NCBI GenBank assembly: GCA_028554795.2 | Contig: JAPYKE020000555.1 | Coordinates: 364,764-428,763 of the forward strand | Direction of reading: 5' to 3' | DNA from: Sinohyriopsis cumingii | Taxonomy: Eukaryota > Mollusca > Bivalvia > Unionida > Unionidae | DNA: 64,000 bases | Shown: positions 1-10,865 of the stretch, piece after piece | How positions within the stretch are numbered: position 1 is the first letter of the stretch | Layout of the letters: the number at the start of each line of letters is the position of its first letter | Program-made: the position numbers and the translations under genes | Notes under the pieces: model-generated | Told to the model about the DNA's origin: nothing | The model's database searches: none | Seen by the model: the letters and a program-made list of their open reading frames with translations, nothing else

Positions 1-92
1 CTGGAATGGCACTAAAGAAAGCAACAGGAAATGGATACAAAAAAAAGGGACGCGGCTTAAGATTGATTTACTTAATGCTGCTAAAAAATTAA
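1..92 (+). CDS. Small basic virion protein (3' end only), copy A
   Basis: The last 30 codons of the gene seen complete at 10866-11294 and 22025-22477. The visible part is the Gly/Ala-rich end followed by the basic GYKKKGRGLRL tail. As in copy B, a deletion of about 70 bp after this tail replaces the final residues present in copy C. Confidence 0.7.
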   Translation, partial: GMALKKATGNGYKKKGRGLRLIYLMLLKN

Positions 93-118
93 AAATAAAA
101 GCCTTTAGAGGTGTTTTT

Positions 119-484
119 ATGCGAGATCAATTACCGAAACAACCAAACAAACTCGAAACAGGTATTATTAATCTTGACGAACGTTCCGGACCCGGTACTC
201 ATTGGACCGCATACGCGGTTGATCCACGTGGAATCGTTTATTTTGATTCGTACGGGTTAGCTCCACCCGTTGAATTTATCAAGTATGTCGCACCACTTCA
301 CGCAGGAACCTCTGGTTGTAAAGTTTGGTATGCAACGCTACCCACACAAACAATGACAGATCCACCAATATGTGGCCGTGAAGTAATTAATGTACTCGAC
401 GCTATATCAAAATCATCCAAACCACCGCATAAAGTTGTGCATGATTACACAAGTAACCGATTTGTTGCGCGTAAAGCGTTTTAA
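119..484 (+). CDS. Adenain-like cysteine protease, copy A
   Basis: Identical in protein sequence to copies B and C (see 22551-22916). The triad is visible as His28 in GTHW, Asp43 in FDSYG and Cys85 in PPICG. In copies A and B the frame stays open upstream of this ATG through a six-A run into the virion gene, so the ATG is probably internal to a longer original protein. Confidence 0.8.
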   Translation: MRDQLPKQPNKLETGIINLDERSGPGTHWTAYAVDPRGIVYFDSYGLAPPVEFIKYVAPLHAGTSGCKVWYATLPTQTMTDPPICGREVINVLDAISKSSKPPHKVVHDYTSNRFVARKAF

Positions 485-502
485 ACAACGGGTCTTATTA
501 TA

Positions 503-1510
503 ATGGTTGACATCTACGGAAGAAGATCTTCACGCGTTAAGAAAAAATCCGACGTTGATCTGTCGAAGTATGCGACTAAAGATGACCTCGCTGATATTAT
601 GAACCTGGCTGGAGTTGACCCAGATGAGGTTGTTATTTTTCAAGATCGATATGGTAAACTAAAAACCAGCAATATCAAATGGAATGATATAGTCCGGCCA
701 GTACTCGGTGCAGTTACGGATAATATTCCCGTGTTTACTGACAGCGGCAAAATCAGAGATTCAAGTGTATCATTAGCAACAATTAGAAATGAAATTGCAA
801 GAAGCGTTGCTAATCGTATGAAAAACACCGGCGACACAATGACGGGTGAACTCAGCATGAACGGAAATAAAATAGTAGTTTTAAGAGATCCAACATCCGA
901 CGAAGACGCAGCAACAAAAAAATACGTCGACAACGTGGATGGAAAACTATCCACGCTGCGGGCCGAGTATGACGTTCACGTGGGCTCTTTTGCAAGATTT
1001 CGAAGAAATTTTCAAAAAACCGACGAATCCATTGATAAGTTCTTTGGAACTCCTCCAGTCATCGACATGAAACTTTCTGATATCAAAACTAACCTAGACA
1101 CGATCAAACGAACACAGCAAGACATCGTAGCGGAAATTCCTGAGATTGTCAACAAAACAAATTTGATTAAAATTTCAGCTGGAATAACTCCCGGGCACAT
1201 CACAAACATCGTATGCACGGTATCATCGGGATTTGCAACATGGTCGCAGCAAAATAATACTATCAAATATACCGCAACAGTCACTGGCGTGTACAGGCTG
1301 TCTGTGTTTAGTGCTGCAAAATTTGAAATATTTACAACGTTTCCATGGCGTCATTCCACCGACAGGTTTTCCGGGGTTGTATCTGTTATATTAAATAGCG
1401 GAACCGAAGAAATATTTATTCTGGAAGCAGCTGATAAGAAATTAACCGCAACATCTTACTGGTGGTGTTTGGAATTTGTAGCTGAAACACCTCAATTGGT
1501 TACTGCATAA
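503..1510 (+). CDS. Fibre-like protein with phage tail-fibre motif, copy A
   Basis: 335 residues, same protein as copies B and C (see 22935-23942). The start codon follows TTATTATA directly. It carries the GDTMTG ... DAATKKYVD tail-fibre signature at residues 110-142. Confidence 0.75.
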   Translation: MVDIYGRRSSRVKKKSDVDLSKYATKDDLADIMNLAGVDPDEVVIFQDRYGKLKTSNIKWNDIVRPVLGAVTDNIPVFTDSGKIRDSSVSLATIRNEIARSVANRMKNTGDTMTGELSMNGNKIVVLRDPTSDEDAATKKYVDNVDGKLSTLRAEYDVHVGSFARFRRNFQKTDESIDKFFGTPPVIDMKLSDIKTNLDTIKRTQQDIVAEIPEIVNKTNLIKISAGITPGHITNIVCTVSSGFATWSQQNNTIKYTATVTGVYRLSVFSAAKFEIFTTFPWRHSTDRFSGVVSVILNSGTEEIFILEAADKKLTATSYWWCLEFVAETPQLVTA

Positions 1511-1518
1511 AAATATAT

Positions 1519-2049
1519 ATGGACGGTGCACAATACAGATACAATCAAGCGCGTGAATGGCAGGCGGCGCTAAAAGATCAAGTTGATCAATATACAGTAA
1601 AAGTAAAAAAATATCGACGACGATTAGTTATCGTTGATGTGATTGTTTATTCAGCATCCGCTGTTGTTGCTGGAACCGGTGTCATATTATCAGCGTTGAC
1701 AATGATGGCACCAGTAGCTGTAACTATTTGTATTTCAGCAGCAACAACTATTGCAGGTGTGCTTAATATCATCACAAAAAAAATATGTACTTGCACGAAC
1801 GAAAAATTATCCGATTACAAAATAAAATTACATACAGCGACGGTAGCATACTCGAAATTATCCTCGTTGTTATCAGCGAGTCTCAGTGATGGAATTATAT
1901 CTGATTTCGAGTTTTCAATGATGACCAAAATATACGACGAAAGTATCGGTATTAAAGATACAAGTATTAATAATGACAGAATTACTCCAGCAGATCGTGA
2001 CCAACACAACTCCGCCAAAGATAACGATGATCTCGGTAAGTTCGTCTAA
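1519..2049 (+). CDS. Two-helix membrane protein, copy A
   Basis: 176 residues, with an amphipathic N-terminus and two adjacent hydrophobic helices at about 37-60 and 62-86. It differs from copy B by Lys instead of Asn at residue 146. It overlaps the start of the next gene by 77 bp. See 23951-24481. Confidence 0.65.
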   Translation: MDGAQYRYNQAREWQAALKDQVDQYTVKVKKYRRRLVIVDVIVYSASAVVAGTGVILSALTMMAPVAVTICISAATTIAGVLNIITKKICTCTNEKLSDYKIKLHTATVAYSKLSSLLSASLSDGIISDFEFSMMTKIYDESIGIKDTSINNDRITPADRDQHNSAKDNDDLGKFV

Positions 2050-3384
2050 TCCTGAATTTAGTGTTAATTTTCCTACTGCAATTTCAGTAAAAGAAATAGC
2101 ACTAGCACAATTACGGGTATATTACAGCTGGCCAAATGTCAGATCAAAATCATTTCATGGTGCACCAGCAAATAATTCGCTTGTATTTGCTAGTAAAAAT
2201 AAATCCGATGAAACACCTGACTGGGTTGTTGTTGGAATACCAACTGGCAGTTACGAGATTGAAGAGATCAATGAGGAATTTCAACGTAGAATAAAATCAA
2301 TAACGGGAAAAGAAGCAAAAATATCAATTAATGTTCATGAACCGACCCTGTCCTCGACGGTTGAAATACATTCTCCCGATTACGTCGTTGATATTTATAA
2401 ATCTTCAATCAGATTCGTGCTAGGTTGGCCTGAAATTTCCCCGGTGTATGAAGGACTACCAGAACCAACTCGGGATGATTTTACATCATCGAAAAGTTTT
2501 CATCATAATATTAAAATGAATTATACAAGTTTCTGGTGGAATATAGAAAAACGTGTATGGGATAAACGGGATCAATTTCGTGTCGATAAAACCGGTGAGT
2601 ACTACTGGCTCTTACACAAAGTTGATGGCGGTAATTCATTTTACGATTTGAATATCAATAATGTCATTCATATCGTAAATTCAGATCATGAAGAACAACT
2701 GGTTAATTTACGTATCCTTTTTCATGAATAGTTGTCCGATGTGACATCTACGCGTGAAGAAATTATTAAACGAGTGGAAATTTTAAATAATATAGCTGAT
2801 ACTATTGAATATTTTCATAATAGAATCATAAACCTGGTTTTTGAATCATCAGGTGATAATAGAAGATTTTTCGCAGCCAAATACAAAATACCCGAAGCTG
2901 ACATTGTAACGTTTAAGTTTCCTGATTACAATCCGGATAAATTAAGAAAATCTGTCAATGATGTCATTGATGAGTTTTTTCCTAAAATACTCGATGCATG
3001 GAGAAAACTAGCACCATATCCAACCGTTCTTAGATATGATAATGATCCACATGGCGGCGGAGGACACGTATCTCCGGGAATCGTTAATATAACACCGACG
3101 GTCGCGGTCAATCTGGTTTGTGAGGTAATCGATGGCAGCTATCAAATAGCTCTCGGAAGATCAAATCAAGCTCAACAAGGATACATCCTGTACACGTTCA
3201 CACCACAAGTCCCCCCTGGAAGTTTATCGTGCAAGAACCAACTAATCCTGTGTATTTGCGGTGTCACAATAATATGTTAACACGAATAAATTTTAAGTTC
3301 ACAGACCACCTTAATCGCTTAATTGACATACGTGGAGAAGAACTTGTGATAAATCTGTATGTGAAATCGTTGATCTTTATGTAA
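1973..3384 (+). pseudogene. Penton-like virion protein, copy A (stop plus frameshift)
   Basis: The gene is broken at two places. An in-frame TAG at 2729-2731 ends the first 252 codons; copy C has TAT there and reads on. A second break at the C-run near 3210 separates the last stretch, which stays open in the +1-shifted frame to the TAA at 3382-3384. The stop is shared with copy B and the C-run shift with both other copies. Two amino-acid differences are private to copy A: Glu for Gly near residue 79 and Asp for His near residue 218. See 24405-25816. Confidence 0.7.
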
Positions 3385-3590
3385 TGGAGTGTTTTTATAC
3401 ACGAGGATTTCTTAACAGTTAGAAGAACATTTGTAACAGAGATCAGACTCAAATTCGATCAACTTAAAATAAATAAATAAAAAAATATTTTATTATTACT
3501 GGCACAAATTTGTGTTTGGTACAAATTAATCAACCTTGCAAAAAAAATATTTTTTTTCCTGAAAATTTGATCATTTTACACTACACGTGG

Positions 3591-4034
3591 TCAGCGTTGA
3601 CAGGGACCCCAGTTACCAAAACTTTCATTTTCATTATCACCAGTAACGGGGTTACTTTGGATCGTTTCACCAGTAACGAAGTTACTCTCTGACATAATTT
3701 TTCTTAATTGTCTTATACGAGTACTAATCGTTTCCTTTGCCTCGTACTCGTGGGATAATAACGATTTAATTCTTTCTACGGCGGCAGAGAGAGGAACGAA
3801 CTCCTTCACATGATCATCTTCTACGGTAGCTAGCGACTGAAACATTGCCGCCTGAATCCGTTTCATGAGCTTGTATTCAGATGATAGTGTGTGTGTTCCC
3901 TGGTTTTTACGTTCTTGTAAAATCTCAAAATCAGAAATTATTTTTTCAGGATTTAGTTCATCAGATATATTAATTCCATCTTTTTTCAATTTTTTAATAG
4001 CAACAATTACATCATTGATATTTTCATGGTTCAT
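3591..4034 (-). CDS. Orphan 147-aa protein, copy A
   Basis: Reads against the virion gene block, with its start codon in ATTATATAATG. It is predicted to be mainly helical and is not recognised. Sequence variants between copies are single residues. See 26023-26466. Confidence 0.5.
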   Translation of the reverse strand: MNHENINDVIVAIKKLKKDGINISDELNPEKIISDFEILQERKNQGTHTLSSEYKLMKRIQAAMFQSLATVEDDHVKEFVPLSAAVERIKSLLSHEYEAKETISTRIRQLRKIMSESNFVTGETIQSNPVTGDNENESFGNWGPCQR

Positions 4035-4079
4035 TATATAATATTTAAATCTTTAAAATAAAAAAAATTTATCCCTAGA

Positions 4080-4590
4080 ACCCCTATCGAGTCTTTAGCG
4101 AGTTCGTCGGGATGTTTCAAGGACAGCACAACATATACAATGAATGAAGAGCCCCTATCGAGTGTATTAGCGAGCTCAGATTATGAATGAAGAGCCCCTA
4201 TCGAGTGTATTAGCGAGCTCAGATTATGCATTAGACGGCACAAACATATAACTTAATTAAGGAAATGGATATATACAATGAAATGGATATATACAATGAA
4301 TGAAGAGCTCCTATCGAGTGTATTAGCGAGCTCAGATTATGCATTGGACGGCACAAATATATAACTTAATTAAGGAAATGGATATATACAATGAAATGGA
4401 TATATACAATGAATGAAGAGCCCCTATCGAGTGTATTAGCGCGCTCAGATTATGAATGAAGAGCCCCTATCGAGTGTATTAGCGCGCTCAGATTATGAAT
4501 GAAGAGCCCCTATCGAGTGTATTAGCGAGCTCAGATTATGCATTGGACGGCACAAACATATAACTTAACTAAGGACAGTACAAACATATA
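4080..4590. repeat. Hairpin-forming repeat array, copy A (six core units)
   Basis: Six units of about 43 bp share the core CCCCTATCGAG...TTAGCGAGCTC, interspersed with a longer spacer block carrying a doubled GGATATATACAATGAA. Each core is flanked by GAGC and GCTC, so it can fold back. Copy A has one unit more than copies B and C. See 26512-26979. Confidence 0.85.
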
Positions 4591-4686
4591 CGCTCAGCAA
4601 AAATCCCACCCACAATAATTAATCCAGTGGGTGATACGAAAATGTATCAACCACCAGTCAATATTGTGGTTGAATTTTGCTGAGCG
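4591..4686. repeat. 96-nt imperfect hairpin, copy A
   Basis: CGCTCAGCAAAA at 4591-4602 pairs with TTTTGCTGAGCG at 4675-4686. An inner stem TGATAC/GTATCA sits in the loop. The structure is conserved in all copies, directly after the repeat array. Confidence 0.7.
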
Positions 4687-4750
4687 GGGGGTTTTGCGGT
4701 TCCCCCATTATTATAAAAATCGCAATTATGCGCACACCACCGACAAATTG

Positions 4751-4821
4751 TCAGCCATGGGGATTCGATCCTGGACCGCGAGCGTCACAGTCCAATACCA
4801 TACTGATTGGGCTATCAAACC
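4751..4821 (-). other. tRNA-like sequence with Pol III box A/B, copy A
   Basis: On the minus strand a box A-like TAGCCCAATCAG and a box B-like GGATCGAATCC lie about 35 nt apart, as in tRNAs and tRNA-derived SINEs. The acceptor and anticodon stems do not pair well, so it is not called as a tRNA gene. Confidence 0.4.
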
Positions 4822-5323
4822 TTGTTACGAACATATGTTTCGGAAGTTAATATATAGCCAAGGAACCAATATTTACACTAAAACAGCGGTTTCTGAATAA
4901 TAACAGTTTCTGTATTTATAACAACAGTTTCTGAATATAAAACAGCGTTTTTCCTAAGCAGACTGCGAATCAATAATAACAGTGGCATGAACACACCTGC
5001 AGATCGATTTATACCATAACAACGGTTTCTATTCTGTACCTGTATTACAGCTTCACTGCTGATCAATAACATTATCATGATTTCTCGTAATGTTGTATGA
5101 TGGGAAATATTTAAAAAACATAAATAATACTTCTACGAGTAATTAATTACGATGTAATTAGTTAAACTGACTAATTACGATCATAAAAAAATCAAAAATC
5201 TACGAAGAAAACTATATATTACAAAGTAATCTCCCTTTTATATAATAAAAAATTCAGTAGTATACAATCAGACAGTACTGGGTCCCCCTCAAATAATGAT
5301 ATAATTCAATGTGGTGATGATAA

Positions 5324-5827
5324 TTATTGATACTGAAAGGTGATTTTCTGTTTGTATTTTTTCGAGAAAGTAGATCTGGTTATATTTTCTGCGACGTATT
5401 TTACCACACGCGGGTCAATATCAAAATATTTTGCAGCAGCACGCATAGACTGAAATATAATTTTTTCGCCAGTTTCTGTGTTTGTGGAAATTACCGCCCT
5501 CTTTCCGATTGTCTTACATCTTCCTGTACTACCACATGCAGAGTTCACGCTTCGTGTGAAAACTCGAAGGTTGTGCAGGGAGTTATTTTGAGGATCCCCG
5601 TCAATATGATCAATAACAAGACCGTCTTTGATCACTCCGAAGAAACATTCGTAGATGAAACGATGACAGAAATAATTTTTCTTTCCCCCCTCGCATGTGA
5701 ACCTTAGATAACCATGATTATTAATACAACCAACTGGTCTCTACAACCTGCAGTGTCTAATGATACCATTAATATCTGATTCATAGTTTGTTATTGTGAG
5801 ATGTGGGACAAATTTATTTTGCTCCAT
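5324..5827 (-). pseudogene. HNH endonuclease with in-frame TAG, copy A
   Basis: The full frame opens at the ATG ending at 5827 (context ATTATAATGG) and is interrupted by TAG at 5743-5741, codon 29. Downstream the frame has the HNH signature (DHIDGDPQNN) and a NUMOD-like helix-turn-helix end. One residue differs from copies B and C (Phe for Val after NLRV). See 27713-28216. Confidence 0.7.
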
Positions 5828-5837
5828 TATAATAATA

Positions 5838-6137
5838 TTATTTGTTTAAATCATTGTTTGTCTGAAATCTTGATATATAATCCTCCACGGATTTTATAGC
5901 GTTTTCACCGTTATTATTTTTTTTGCCATAATATCTTTTAAGTTCTCTGAACCGTTTTCCACCGCACTTTCCACATAATCGTGTTTTTCCTCGCACTCCA
6001 ATACCACACCGCAGACATGGTATTGGTCCTAGACTTCCTCGTCGTATGTTTTGTGAGTGCATCCAACAAAATTCCTTTCTGCAGGATTTGTTGCATCGAT
6101 TTAAGGAGCCGATCATCAACCATCTGCATTGAGACAT
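5838..6137 (-). CDS. Zinc-binding protein, internal paralogue, copy A
   Basis: 99 residues, with an N-terminal C-x3-C-x4-C-x2-H cluster followed by a CxxC...CxxC ribbon. It is paralogous to the TIR-encoded zinc protein. See 28227-28526. Confidence 0.7.
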   Translation of the reverse strand: MSQCRWLMIGSLNRCNKSCRKEFCWMHSQNIRRGSLGPIPCLRCGIGVRGKTRLCGKCGGKRFRELKRYYGKKNNNGENAIKSVEDYISRFQTNNDLNK

Positions 6138-6180
6138 TGTATATATAATATTTTTTATTTTAAATATTTGTTTTAATTAT

Positions 6181-6738
6181 ATGAACGAGTTTGAGAGATT
6201 ATCCCAAACTAGGCCTGTTAAATATAAATTCAACCTCGACAGATTATCTCACTTGCCAGTGCGAGATTTGGTTGATCCGAAAAATAAAAGTTTGATCTCG
6301 AAAATTCACGACGCCAAGAAAGAATTTTACACGGATGGTGCATCTCATACATGGTCAACGTTCAAGATTATACGCAACACTGACAAAGTCAGTGTCGACT
6401 CTGTCACGGACGCCACAATGAATGACAAGCGAGCGGCAACTATCATTAACTACATCGCTGAATACGAGGGCAATCAAAAATATTTCTTCAGAGTAAAATT
6501 TATTGTATTAACAGAAACAGGTAGTTGGATTATCCGTGACAAATATGATCCTATCCTTGGCAATAATAAAACTGTCATATTAAGTAAAAATTCCAGACCG
6601 GGTCTACTGACGGGTATTGACAAACCGTATTATGAGCGAGCGTATCCTGAGAAATCGCTGGGGGGTTGTCAGAAAGAAAGAAGAAGAAAAAACGAATATA
6701 TATTTAAAATCGCATCTAATCCCCTCCTAGCGGTCTAA
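6181..6738 (+). pseudogene. DNA polymerase B-helicase, truncated 5' end, copy A
   Basis: Only the first 156 codons belong to the element gene (compare 28570-31987). At 6649 the sequence leaves the element and 29 codons of unrelated flank follow before a stop. All polymerase motifs are missing, so the product cannot be a polymerase. Copy B has the identical junction. Confidence 0.85.
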
Positions 6739-8380
6739 ACGTGAATAAAACATTGGGTCAGAAAATGATGCCAGTACACGCGAGTGCACGTAATTTGTAC
6801 GAATTCGCGTACTTTTAAATCAGTGATACGCGTTCGGCAAATTACGTCAACGTCCCTGATATATAAAAAATATGTGCTTTGCGCAGTATGCAATTTTTAT
6901 TAAACTTTTAACTTTAACTTTTAAAGTGCATTTCGCGACGTAATTCGCGCTGCCGCAGCTGTCTCATAGCGCTTGATGCGACATGAAGATATTTGGATAC
7001 TTCGGTTCGACATGAATGGCTTTTAAACTAAATTTGATTGGTTCATTGGCCCTGGAACAGGCATTTTATGGAGTTTTAGCCTTACTTTCATCGTGGAAGT
7101 TTTACAGTGCTTGTTTCCAACAAAGGTCACATAGGAAACCAAAATGGTTGAATCACAACACGTTTTGTCTTCAGACGACGTTTTCAGTCGGCAAATACTG
7201 GCTGGTGATAGCTATGATGACAATGACTTTCATGTATATCGGTCTGTTGGACTTTGGGGAAAGGTCACTGGAAATACCAGTGTGTGATTTCGAGCCCATA
7301 ATTGATGTTGAGTTCGAGTCCGATGTACGTGTTGGATGGCCAATATGCCAGTTATATTTATTCAAGATACTCATGTCTAAACAAGCAGACTATGGGAATG
7401 TTGGACTTAAAACCCTAATACAGCATTATGGAAGAGAAAAATCTGGCATAAGAGGCAGCAAAACACTGATTCAAGGAAGTGAATCTATGGCAGGATTCAT
7501 GTTAGTGAAAACTGACAGAGGTCTCGGAAACGATTATAATCACGCGTATTTGGACGCCAATTTTTTTATTTAATTGGGTGGTAAAATTCAAAGACTTGCC
7601 AGTCCTGCTTCTGTCATCTGCATACTGGGAAAATGTGTTGATCAGTTAGCTGCGCTGATATTTACAATGACAGAATTTAGTTGAAAGCGTCCCCCCACCC
7701 GCCCCAATCGTCACCATTATAAGAGTACATCAAAAGAACATGTTGTAATAGCTAAGCGGCAAGATCAAAGGCTTTGACTAGTAACTGGGTGCGAAAATCC
7801 ACAGTGCTTTGATTCAGAGGCAGAAATACCCATGAGATGTACATGTGGTCATTTATAACAGTACATTAAATAAATAACTATAGCTTTCATTATTGTGTTC
7901 ATATCCGAGTGTAACCGAATAGGCAGTGCACGTGACCTCGGAATCATGACATGTTGAGACTTGGACTTGGATGAGTATTTTGGGGTTCAACGGCAAACTG
8001 ACGAAGATTGCGAGATTCAGGAGAGTGCTAATATTGCTAGAACTGATAGTTTGGAAGGGACAGTAGCCAAGTGTAAGAAAGTGTGATGCATAGCTTAGTG
8101 CTTTGAATAAGACCTTCCTTGGATCGAAAAAATTCAGACTCACTCTGATGGACAAGCAAGAGCTATGTCAGTGTTATAAAGAATGTAGAAATTAAACTCT
8201 ATGGCACCCAATAGTTCTTATAATTTGCAGAGTTTTCTGAGAGGGGACTGCAACTTTTCCTGGTGGGACTCATATTTTTACCAAAGTAAGAGTCATGGAC
8301 TCTTAGTTTTAAAATCCTAATGAGACCTCTGGTTCAAAACTTTTTTTGGGGGAACAGACATATTCAAGAGAGAATACCCA
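6650..8380. other. Duplicated left-flank DNA between copies A and B
   Basis: Non-element sequence of 1.73 kb, repeated almost exactly at 17809-19539. It ends with ACCCA immediately before the element terminus. No gene is recognised. A short open stretch beginning ATGGTTGAATC at 7144 might be an exon, but copy B/C flank and frame context do not settle it. There are no transposon termini inside it. Confidence 0.7.
8376..8380. repeat. Target-site duplication remnant ACCCA
   Basis: ACCCA directly precedes the AGCAGCAGAG terminus of copy B. The partner ACCCA that marks a complete insertion is found only after copy C (34747-34751). Confidence 0.65.
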
Positions 8381-8951
8381 AGCAGCAGAGAGGGTGAACA
8401 GACCACTTAAGGGAGTGGTCACCCTTGTGTTTGGACCAAAAAAAAATAGTGACCACTCATAGAGGTCAATACCACGTCTACGATTATTGTTTGTCCCAAA
8501 CAGAATTGTAGACGCCCCCTCTCTGCTGCTATCCATGTTGTAAAAGAAATTTTAAGTTTGATGAATATTTTTCTTTTCATGTGAATCATGGGAATCTTCA
8601 TCTGTTTCATCTTCATCTGTTTCATCTTTATTTGTTCTATGTTTCAAGTAATATTCAAGTTCTGATGGTGGTTTTTCTATTTTTGGATTTATGTTCTTTC
8701 TTTTTCTGTAATAGTTCATCAAACTTCTGTATCGATCTCCACCGCAATTTTTGCAAATCTGATATAATCCTCTAACGCCGTTGTTACAACCAACACAACT
8801 TCGTGGACCAGCATGAAGGTTTTTCTTTATAAGATAATTATGTTTCTTGCAATATTCTCCACGGCATTTTTTATTACATTTGTTAGTGGTTCCTTGACGC
8901 AGCCACGCACAGTTGTTCATTATATGAATGATATCTTTTTAATTAAATTTA
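8381..8951. repeat. Left terminal inverted repeat, copy B
   Basis: 571 bp, the same as the left TIR of copy C (19540-20110) and the reverse complement of 34176-34746 apart from about one mismatch. The outer 150 nt (8381-8530) form a palindrome with internal arms. Confidence 0.9.
8552..8920 (-). CDS. TIR-encoded zinc-binding protein, copy B
   Basis: 122 residues, start codon in CATATAATGAAC. It carries an N-terminal Cys/His cluster, a CxxC...CxxC ribbon, a basic helix and an acidic Asp/Glu/Thr tail. The gene lies entirely within the TIR. See 34207-34575. Confidence 0.7.
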   Translation of the reverse strand: MNNCAWLRQGTTNKCNKKCRGEYCKKHNYLIKKNLHAGPRSCVGCNNGVRGLYQICKNCGGDRYRSLMNYYRKRKNINPKIEKPPSELEYYLKHRTNKDETDEDETDEDSHDSHEKKNIHQT

Positions 8952-8996
8952 CACCTCTTCTACTAATATCAATTAAAAATTGTTATATTAAAAATA

Positions 8997-9734
8997 ATGG
9001 TACATTCGGAATCTCATACTGCAAGAATAGCTCGAGAACGATTAGAAGCAATTAAAAAATTTCTTCCTGTCAGAGACTCATTCAGAAAAAATCTGCAAGC
9101 GCAGCAAGAAGCACAAGTTGAGTATGAAGAAGAAACTAAAAAACTATTTAAGCCCGTCACTGCAGCTACTGAGAAAGTTACAACTGTCATCAAAGAAGAT
9201 CTTCTTCCGGTATCAAAACAAACTGCAGGGCAGACTGAAAAAATAGCAAGAAGAACTAAACAGGCAAAGAGGATTTTACGAGACCTTCCAACTGACATAG
9301 CTGCAGCTCAACCTCCACCTGTTGGTGAGGAAATACTTGAAGAAATTGGAAAACTTCGTACTGATCTCGCCGACGTTCAAAAAGAACATATATCTAAACC
9401 CAAACCAGCAGGGGAAAACTTAAAATTAATTGCAAGATTTAACGAAGGAGTTGTTGATATTATTAGAAATACTGAAAGAGAAAAATTACCTGAGATGATA
9501 ATAAATAATATATCTGATAAATCTAATATTTTAAAACCTCTTCATGAAAAAACAGATAATGATAATTTCATTAAATGGATATATCGCATATATTACAACA
9601 AAAAACAAGCTAGAGGTCCAGAATTCAAAAGACTTAATGAAGAAGTAAAACTTTATATGGAGAGACTGAAACAACTGGAACAAGAAGAATTCCTCCAGTA
9701 TCAGCTTCCTCCAATCAATTCAGAAGGATGTTGA
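8997..9734 (+). CDS. Coiled-coil protein upstream of capsid gene, copy B
   Basis: 245 residues, same as 20156-20893. It is charged and helical; function not recognised. It starts 77 bp after the zinc gene start on the opposite strand, so the two share a divergent control region. Confidence 0.6.
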   Translation: MVHSESHTARIARERLEAIKKFLPVRDSFRKNLQAQQEAQVEYEEETKKLFKPVTAATEKVTTVIKEDLLPVSKQTAGQTEKIARRTKQAKRILRDLPTDIAAAQPPPVGEEILEEIGKLRTDLADVQKEHISKPKPAGENLKLIARFNEGVVDIIRNTEREKLPEMIINNISDKSNILKPLHEKTDNDNFIKWIYRIYYNKKQARGPEFKRLNEEVKLYMERLKQLEQEEFLQYQLPPINSEGC

Positions 9735-9801
9735 TGTTGCTGCAACAATAATTGGTCTGGCGAGATATTCTGACGACTTTACAAGATCAGCTGGTCCAAC
9801 A

Positions 9802-10833
9802 ATGATGTTCGCTAAAGATATCACCGACAACGCCAACCATAATCAGTATATCAAGTTACTCACACCACGGGATACTTCTGTTGCTAATCAGGCAGAAGCT
9901 GCCAACCCAGACCGTGAAGGTAGACCAGCAGGTGATTTTGAAATCATAAAAGATATTGCCCCGACTTACAACTTAGGGTTTGCAGCACGCCGAGCAGCGC
10001 TGTCAGGAGATAATAGAAATTTTTCGTGTGCAATTCCATTATCTCACATCTTTGGATTTTGCAGAAATGTTAGAAAGGTAATCTTTGGAGCTAAACACAC
10101 AATTGTACTCGTAAGAAAAGATGATGATAATGATGCAATCTGGCGAGGTGCTGGTGTTGCTGATGCTGGTAAAGTAGATATAACAAAACTTTCATTGTGG
10201 ATGCCAGTAATGACACCATCTATTACTGAAGAACAAAAATTACTATCTTTTATGGATCAAGGCGGTAAATCATTGCTATCATGGTTAACAGTAACCACAG
10301 ATGCTGCTCAAAGCAATATTAATGGTTTATTTACATGGCATATAGCATCACAACAGGGTGTTTCTGCACCACGACATATTTTTATTGCACTGCAAAATAT
10401 TAACCGGATAAATGATCAACAACGTTCACATATGATATTTGATAACCTTGGAGTTAATGAAGTTTCCTTGAGGATAAATGGACATCAAGAACCGGCTGAG
10501 GATATATTGTTAAATTTTAATCAAAATCATGTAGCGCGTGCATATCATCGTTTGATGTCATTTATGGGAAGTGATCAAAATGTGGATACCGGTTTGCAAA
10601 TATCACAACTAGATTTTACAGGTCTATATCCGATTTATTATTTTTCGTTGGAACATCTTGATTTATCCAAGCAATCTGTCGTTGATATACACTTTCGAGC
10701 TCATGTTACTAACCCACCAGGTGGTGGTGCTTTCTACAGAGCAGTCGCGGTCATACTTAGCGATAAAGCCATGTTACTTGAAGGTGGTAGTGGTCGAATG
10801 AGAGTCGTTGATGCACCAGTGGAAAATCTTTAA
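9802..10833 (+). CDS. Major capsid protein, short double-jelly-roll type, copy B
   Basis: 343 codons from the first ATG. The frame is open upstream to 9670 without an ATG. One residue near the C-terminus differs from copy C (Val for Ile in FYRAVAVI). See 20961-21992 for the domain reasoning. Confidence 0.7.
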   Translation: MMFAKDITDNANHNQYIKLLTPRDTSVANQAEAANPDREGRPAGDFEIIKDIAPTYNLGFAARRAALSGDNRNFSCAIPLSHIFGFCRNVRKVIFGAKHTIVLVRKDDDNDAIWRGAGVADAGKVDITKLSLWMPVMTPSITEEQKLLSFMDQGGKSLLSWLTVTTDAAQSNINGLFTWHIASQQGVSAPRHIFIALQNINRINDQQRSHMIFDNLGVNEVSLRINGHQEPAEDILLNFNQNHVARAYHRLMSFMGSDQNVDTGLQISQLDFTGLYPIYYFSLEHLDLSKQSVVDIHFRAHVTNPPGGGAFYRAVAVILSDKAMLLEGGSGRMRVVDAPVENL

Positions 10834-10865
10834 TTATTCAGAAAAAATATTATTTATATAAAAAA

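Larger units (their letters stand above)
1..6649 (+). mobile_element. Polinton-like element, copy A (partial)
   Basis: Third tandem copy of the element described at 19540-34746. It enters the window inside the small basic virion gene and ends abruptly inside the polymerase gene at 6649, where the sequence switches to non-element DNA. Copy B ends at the equivalent base (17808). Nucleotide identity to copies B and C is very high, with scattered single-base differences, one 43-bp repeat-unit difference and one deletion of about 70 bp. Confidence 0.9.

Noticed and set aside
640..1284. Minus-strand frames inside the fibre gene (also in copies B and C)
   Set aside because: They mirror the plus-strand codon pattern, have no motif, and the plus frame has the recognisable fibre signature.
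4591..4686. Hammerhead ribozyme in the conserved hairpin
   Set aside because: The stem is clear but the required CTGATGA and GAAA core elements are not arranged around a three-way junction.
4631..4900. An 89-codon gene across the hairpin and tRNA-like region (and equivalents in B and C)
   Set aside because: The frame runs through structured non-coding sequence and has no coding signature. Its conservation is explained by recent duplication.
7016..7573. A 185-codon gene in the duplicated flank
   Set aside because: In the second copy of the flank a G-to-A change creates a stop in this frame, and the text has no recognisable domain. It is more likely a chance frame.
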